Shown here: positions 12,626 to 15,632 of the stretch, piece after piece
How the letters are laid out: the number at the start of each line of letters is the position of its first letter
Position numbering within the stretch: position 1 is the stretch's first letter
Source: Ruminococcaceae bacterium UBA7101
Lineage (GTDB): Bacteria; Bacillota; Clostridia; Oscillospirales; Acutalibacteraceae
NCBI GenBank assembly: GCA_002493325.1
Contig: DKYL01000068.1
Coordinates: 466 to 16,097 of the forward strand
Direction of reading: 5' to 3'
DNA length: 15,632 bases
Program-made: the position numbers and the translations under genes
The notes under the pieces: model-generated
Told to the model about the DNA's origin: nothing
Databases searched by the model: none
The model's input: the letters and a program-made list of their open reading frames with translations, nothing else

Positions 12626-14407
12626 ATGGAAACAAATTTCACAACTAACAAATCATTACTTGCCTGGCTTGATGAAAAGGTTGAGCTTTTAAAGCCATCA
12701 AACATTGTTTGGATTGACGGCTCAGAGGAGCAGATTGCTGCTCTCAAGGCTGAGGCTGTTGAAACAGGCGAAATGATTAAACTCAATGAAGAGCTTCTTC
12801 CTGACTGCTATCTTCACAGAACAGCAGAAAATGACGTTGCACGTGTTGAGGACAGAACTCTTATCTGTACAAAGAATGAAAAGGATGCAGGTCCTACCAA
12901 CCACTGGATGGATCCTGAAAAATGCTACAAAATGTTATATGACATTGCTGCCGGCTCATACGAGGGCAGAACAATGTACATTATCCCTTATTCAATGGGT
13001 CCTGTTGGCTCACCATTCTCTAAGATTGGTATTGAAATCACAGACTCAATCTATGTAGTTCTTAATATGAACATTATGACAAGAGTCGGCAAGGCTGTTC
13101 TTGACTGCCTTGGTGACAGCAATGACTGGGTACGCGGTATGCACTGCAAATGTAATGTTGACCCTGAGAACAGATGGATTTGTCAGTTCCCTGAGGACAA
13201 CACAATCATCTCCGTTAACTCAGCTTACGGCGGAAATGTTCTTCTTGGTAAAAAGTGCTTTGCTCTTCGTATAGCTTCTTATCTTGGTAAGAACGAGGGC
13301 TGGCAGGCAGAGCATATGCTCATCCTTGGTCTGGAGAAGCCAAACGGAGAGGTTAAGTATATCTGTGCTGCATTCCCGTCTGCTTGCGGTAAAACAAACC
13401 TTGCTATGCTCATTCCACCTGAGGGATATCAGAGCAAGGGCTACAAGGTATGGTGCGTAGGTGACGATATTTCTTGGATCAGAAAAGGTCCTGACGGACG
13501 TCTTTATGCGATCAACCCTGAAAACGGTTTCTTCGGTGTAGCACCGGGTACAAATATGAAGTCAAATCCAAATGCTCTTAAGTCAACAATGAAGGGCACA
13601 ATCTTCACCAATGTTTGTCATAACCTTGACAACAACACAGTTTGGTGGGAGGGTCTTGATAAGAATCCGCCAACAAACGCAATTGACTGGAAGGGCAATC
13701 CTTGGAACGGCGCTGAAAGCGAGGAAAAGGGTGCACATCCAAACTCAAGATTCACAGCTCCTGCTGTTAACTGTCCTTGTATTTCAAGCGAGTTCGAGAA
13801 CCCACAGGGTGTTCCGATTTCTGCTATTGTATTCGGCGGCAGACGTGCTAAGCTCACTCCGCTTGTATATCAGTCAAAGGATTGGAACCACGGTGTATTC
13901 GTTGGCTCAATTATGGGCAGTGAAACGACTGCTGCTGCAACAGGTGCAGTAGGTGTTGTTCGCCGTGACCCAATGGCAATGCTCCCATTCTGCGGTTACA
14001 ATATGGGTGACTACTGGAAGCACTGGATTGAGATTGGTGAAACGCTTGACCCTGAAAAGGCTCCTAAGATTTTCAATGTTAACTGGTTCAGAAAAGACGA
14101 TGAGGGCAACTTCCTGTGGCCCGGTTTCGGTGACAATATGCGTGTTCTTGACTGGATTATCGACCGTTGTGACGGTAAGGTAGACGCTCAGGAAACTGCA
14201 ATCGGTTACCTTCCTTATGCTAAGGATATTAACCTTGAAGGTCTTGATATGACTGAAGAAGAGCTTGATAAGATTCTCGACGTTGACAAGGACGCCTGGG
14301 AAGAAGAGCTCAAGGGTGTTGAAGAGCTTTACGCTAAGTTTGACGATACTCTCCCTGCAGAGCTTGCAGATGAGCTTGCTAAGGTTAAGGAAAACCTTGA
14401 GAAATAA
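12626..14407 (+). CDS. pckG: Phosphoenolpyruvate carboxykinase (GTP-type)
   Basis: A 593-residue enzyme interconverting oxaloacetate and phosphoenolpyruvate with a guanine nucleotide; in anaerobes it may run in the carboxylating direction. It is the GTP class, not the ATP class common in Firmicutes. Evidence: NHWMDPEK near the N-terminus; YIIPYSMGP and SPFSKIGIEITDS; the phosphate loop FPSACGKTN with the class-specific reactive cysteine C254 and K256; VWCVGDDISWI; INPENGFFGVAPGTN; GVPISAIVFGGRR; and RRDPMAMLPFCGYNMGDYW near 447-465. Length fits the GTP family. It has its own promoter, an operator-like leader, a good ribosome site and a terminator, so it is monocistronic. Codon choice looks more biased than in neighbours, which fits high expression. 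Confidence 0.95.
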   Translation: METNFTTNKSLLAWLDEKVELLKPSNIVWIDGSEEQIAALKAEAVETGEMIKLNEELLPDCYLHRTAENDVARVEDRTLICTKNEKDAGPTNHWMDPEKCYKMLYDIAAGSYEGRTMYIIPYSMGPVGSPFSKIGIEITDSIYVVLNMNIMTRVGKAVLDCLGDSNDWVRGMHCKCNVDPENRWICQFPEDNTIISVNSAYGGNVLLGKKCFALRIASYLGKNEGWQAEHMLILGLEKPNGEVKYICAAFPSACGKTNLAMLIPPEGYQSKGYKVWCVGDDISWIRKGPDGRLYAINPENGFFGVAPGTNMKSNPNALKSTMKGTIFTNVCHNLDNNTVWWEGLDKNPPTNAIDWKGNPWNGAESEEKGAHPNSRFTAPAVNCPCISSEFENPQGVPISAIVFGGRRAKLTPLVYQSKDWNHGVFVGSIMGSETTAAATGAVGVVRRDPMAMLPFCGYNMGDYWKHWIEIGETLDPEKAPKIFNVNWFRKDDEGNFLWPGFGDNMRVLDWIIDRCDGKVDAQETAIGYLPYAKDINLEGLDMTEEELDKILDVDKDAWEEELKGVEELYAKFDDTLPAELADELAKVKENLEK

Positions 14408-14415
14408 TTAATTAT

Positions 14416-14449
14416 AAAAAGCGAGTCGGTTTTGCTGGCTCGCTTTTTT
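14416..14449 (+). terminator. Intrinsic terminator after pckG
   Basis: AGCGAGTC (14420-14427) pairs with GGCTCGCT (14437-14444), one wobble, flanked by A-run 14416-14420 and T-run 14444-14449. The A/T flanks lengthen the stem and could make it work in both directions. Confidence 0.9.
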
Positions 14450-14505
14450 GTATAATTCTGTTTATTTGTTTTATGATAAAATAACGGACAACTTGATATT
14501 ATCTG

Positions 14506-14534
14506 TTGCATTTTTATTGTATTTTTGTTAATAT
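14506..14534 (+). promoter_or_regulatory. Likely promoter of obg
   Basis: TTGCAT (14506-14511), 17 bases, TAATAT (14529-14534) with TGT directly before it. Start near 14541 and a 25-base leader with AAAGGA (14551-14556) before ATG 14566. Confidence 0.55.
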
Positions 14535-14565
14535 TCTTATTAAGAAAGCAAAAGGATGTTAAACT

Positions 14566-15632
14566 ATGTTTGTAGATATAGCTAAAATTAAAATCAAGGC
14601 AGGTGACGGCGGTGCAGGTGCAGTAGCCTTTCACCGTGAAAAATATGTTGCCGCAGGCGGTCCTGACGGCGGTGACGGCGGTAAGGGCGGCGATGTTGTG
14701 TTTGTTGTGGATGATAACCTTGCAACACTTGCCGATTTCCGCTATAAGCGTAAATATGCTGCCAAGAACGGCGAAAACGGACGTGGTTCCCGTCAGTACG
14801 GCAAAAAAGCCCCTGATCTGGAAATCAAGGTGCCAAGGGGTACTATCATTAAAGAGGCGAACTCAGGTGCGGTTATGGCAGATATGAGCAAAACCGACCG
14901 TTTTGTTGCTGCACGCGGCGGCAAGGGCGGCTGGGGTAATATCCATTTTGCCACACCTACACGCCAGGTGCCTCGCTTTGCAAAGCCGGGTGTTCCCGGT
15001 GAGGAGTGGGAGGTTTCTCTTGAATTAAAGCTCCTTGCCGATGTGGGACTTCTCGGTTATCCTAGTGTAGGTAAATCAAGCCTGATTTCCGTTGTAAGCC
15101 AGGCTAAGCCGAAAATCGGCGATTATCATTTCACTACCCTTGTACCTAACCTTGGTGTTGTTTCAATGGGTGAGGGCAGCAGCTTTGTTATTGCTGATAT
15201 TCCCGGTTTGATTGAGGGTGCAAGCGACGGTGTTGGCTTGGGTCACGAATTTTTGCGTCACGTTGAGCGTTGCCGCTTGCTTGTTCATATTGTTGATGTA
15301 AGCGGTCACGAAGGCAGAAATCCGATTGACGACTTTGAAAAAATCAATGCCGAGCTTGTAAAATTCAACCCTGAGCTTGCCAAACAGCCGCAGATTGTTG
15401 CAGGCAACAAAATCGATATGGCTGAGCCTGAGCAGATTGAAGAATTTAAGAATTATGTTGAGTCCAAGGGCTATGACTATTATTCTATCTGTGCACCGAT
15501 TTTAGAGGGTACACAGGAGCTTATGAACGCTGTGTGGAATAAGCTTCAGACGCTCCCGCCGATTAAGGAGTATGAGGCTGAGGAAATCCCTCTTGATGTG
15601 CTCATCAAGGATGATAAGGGCTTTAAGATTAC
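14566..15632 (+). CDS. obg: GTPase Obg/CgtA (partial, runs off the window)
   Basis: The first 355 codons of the essential ribosome-associated GTPase Obg, involved in large-subunit assembly and stress or sporulation control. The N-terminal Obg domain (1-158) has the glycine-rich strands AGDGGAGAVAFHREK and GGPDGGDGGKGGDV that form its polyproline-II-like core, and RGGKGGWGN. The G domain begins near 158: G1 GYPSVGKSS (164-172), switch TTLVPNLG, G3 ADIPGLIEGA, G4 NKID, G5-like ICAP. The window ends as the C-terminal OCT domain begins. AAAGGA stands 9 bases before the ATG. obg commonly neighbours rplU-rpmA, but here it follows pckG and a terminator, so its usual ribosomal neighbours lie elsewhere. 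Confidence 0.97.
   Translation, partial: MFVDIAKIKIKAGDGGAGAVAFHREKYVAAGGPDGGDGGKGGDVVFVVDDNLATLADFRYKRKYAAKNGENGRGSRQYGKKAPDLEIKVPRGTIIKEANSGAVMADMSKTDRFVAARGGKGGWGNIHFATPTRQVPRFAKPGVPGEEWEVSLELKLLADVGLLGYPSVGKSSLISVVSQAKPKIGDYHFTTLVPNLGVVSMGEGSSFVIADIPGLIEGASDGVGLGHEFLRHVERCRLLVHIVDVSGHEGRNPIDDFEKINAELVKFNPELAKQPQIVAGNKIDMAEPEQIEEFKNYVESKGYDYYSICAPILEGTQELMNAVWNKLQTLPPIKEYEAEEIPLDVLIKDDKGFKI

Noticed and set aside
14600..14700. Apparent GGCGGTGACGGCGG DNA repeats
   Set aside because: They encode the glycine-rich strands normal for the Obg domain, so they are protein-family sequence rather than a DNA repeat element.

Overview
The window looks like core chromosome of a gut-type Clostridia bacterium (Ruminococcaceae/Oscillospiraceae-like Firmicutes). 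This rests on moderate-to-low GC, AGGAG-type ribosome binding sites, sigma-A promoters with TGn extended -10 elements, and the gene set (rpsP-khpA, a SpoVV/YlbJ-like sporulation membrane protein, a queuosine-salvage pair, GTP-type PEP carboxykinase, obg). The family assignment is inference. All recognised protein genes are on the + strand. I see no rRNA, tRNA, CRISPR array, insertion sequence or prophage.

Layout. (1) 1-392: the end of rpsP, then khpA, closed by a strong terminator. (2) 403-3692: a tight operon dus - nagA - trmL - nucleotidyltransferase, three of the genes overlapping, starting from a promoter so close to the dus start codon that the mRNA would be almost leaderless. (3) 3714-4750: a SpoVV/YlbJ-like membrane protein, again with a -10 box right at its start codon. 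(4) 4740-6338: a strong promoter, a structured leader that looks like a preQ1-sensing (class III-like) riboswitch with a readable antiterminator/terminator switch, then a radical-SAM enzyme (QueL-like) and a YhhQ-family queuosine-precursor transporter. (5) 6365-6680: a compact type I toxin-antitoxin locus. It holds a 24-residue one-helix hydrophobic peptide and a convergent antisense RNA with a consensus promoter, and the two share one terminator hairpin. (6) 6640-6793: a possible further small structured RNA ending in an intrinsic terminator. (7) 6795-9464: polA with its own promoter. (8) 9513-12464: rimI, an AT-rich unknown three-helix membrane protein, and tsaD. (9) 12513-14449: pckG, with an elaborate palindromic leader and a terminator. 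(10) 14506-end: obg, cut by the window edge.

How the genes fit together. tRNA modification recurs: dihydrouridine (Dus), 2'-O-methylation of the wobble base (TrmL), queuosine salvage (radical-SAM enzyme plus transporter) and t6A (TsaD). NagA and PckG serve amino-sugar and C4/C3 carbon metabolism. RpsP, KhpA, Obg and possibly RimI belong to ribosome function or RNA binding.

The least ordinary parts are the type I toxin-antitoxin locus at 6365-6680, which is too short for ordinary gene calling, and the riboswitch-queuosine salvage unit at 4740-6338. Both are read from sequence patterns alone and have not been tested by folding software or database search.
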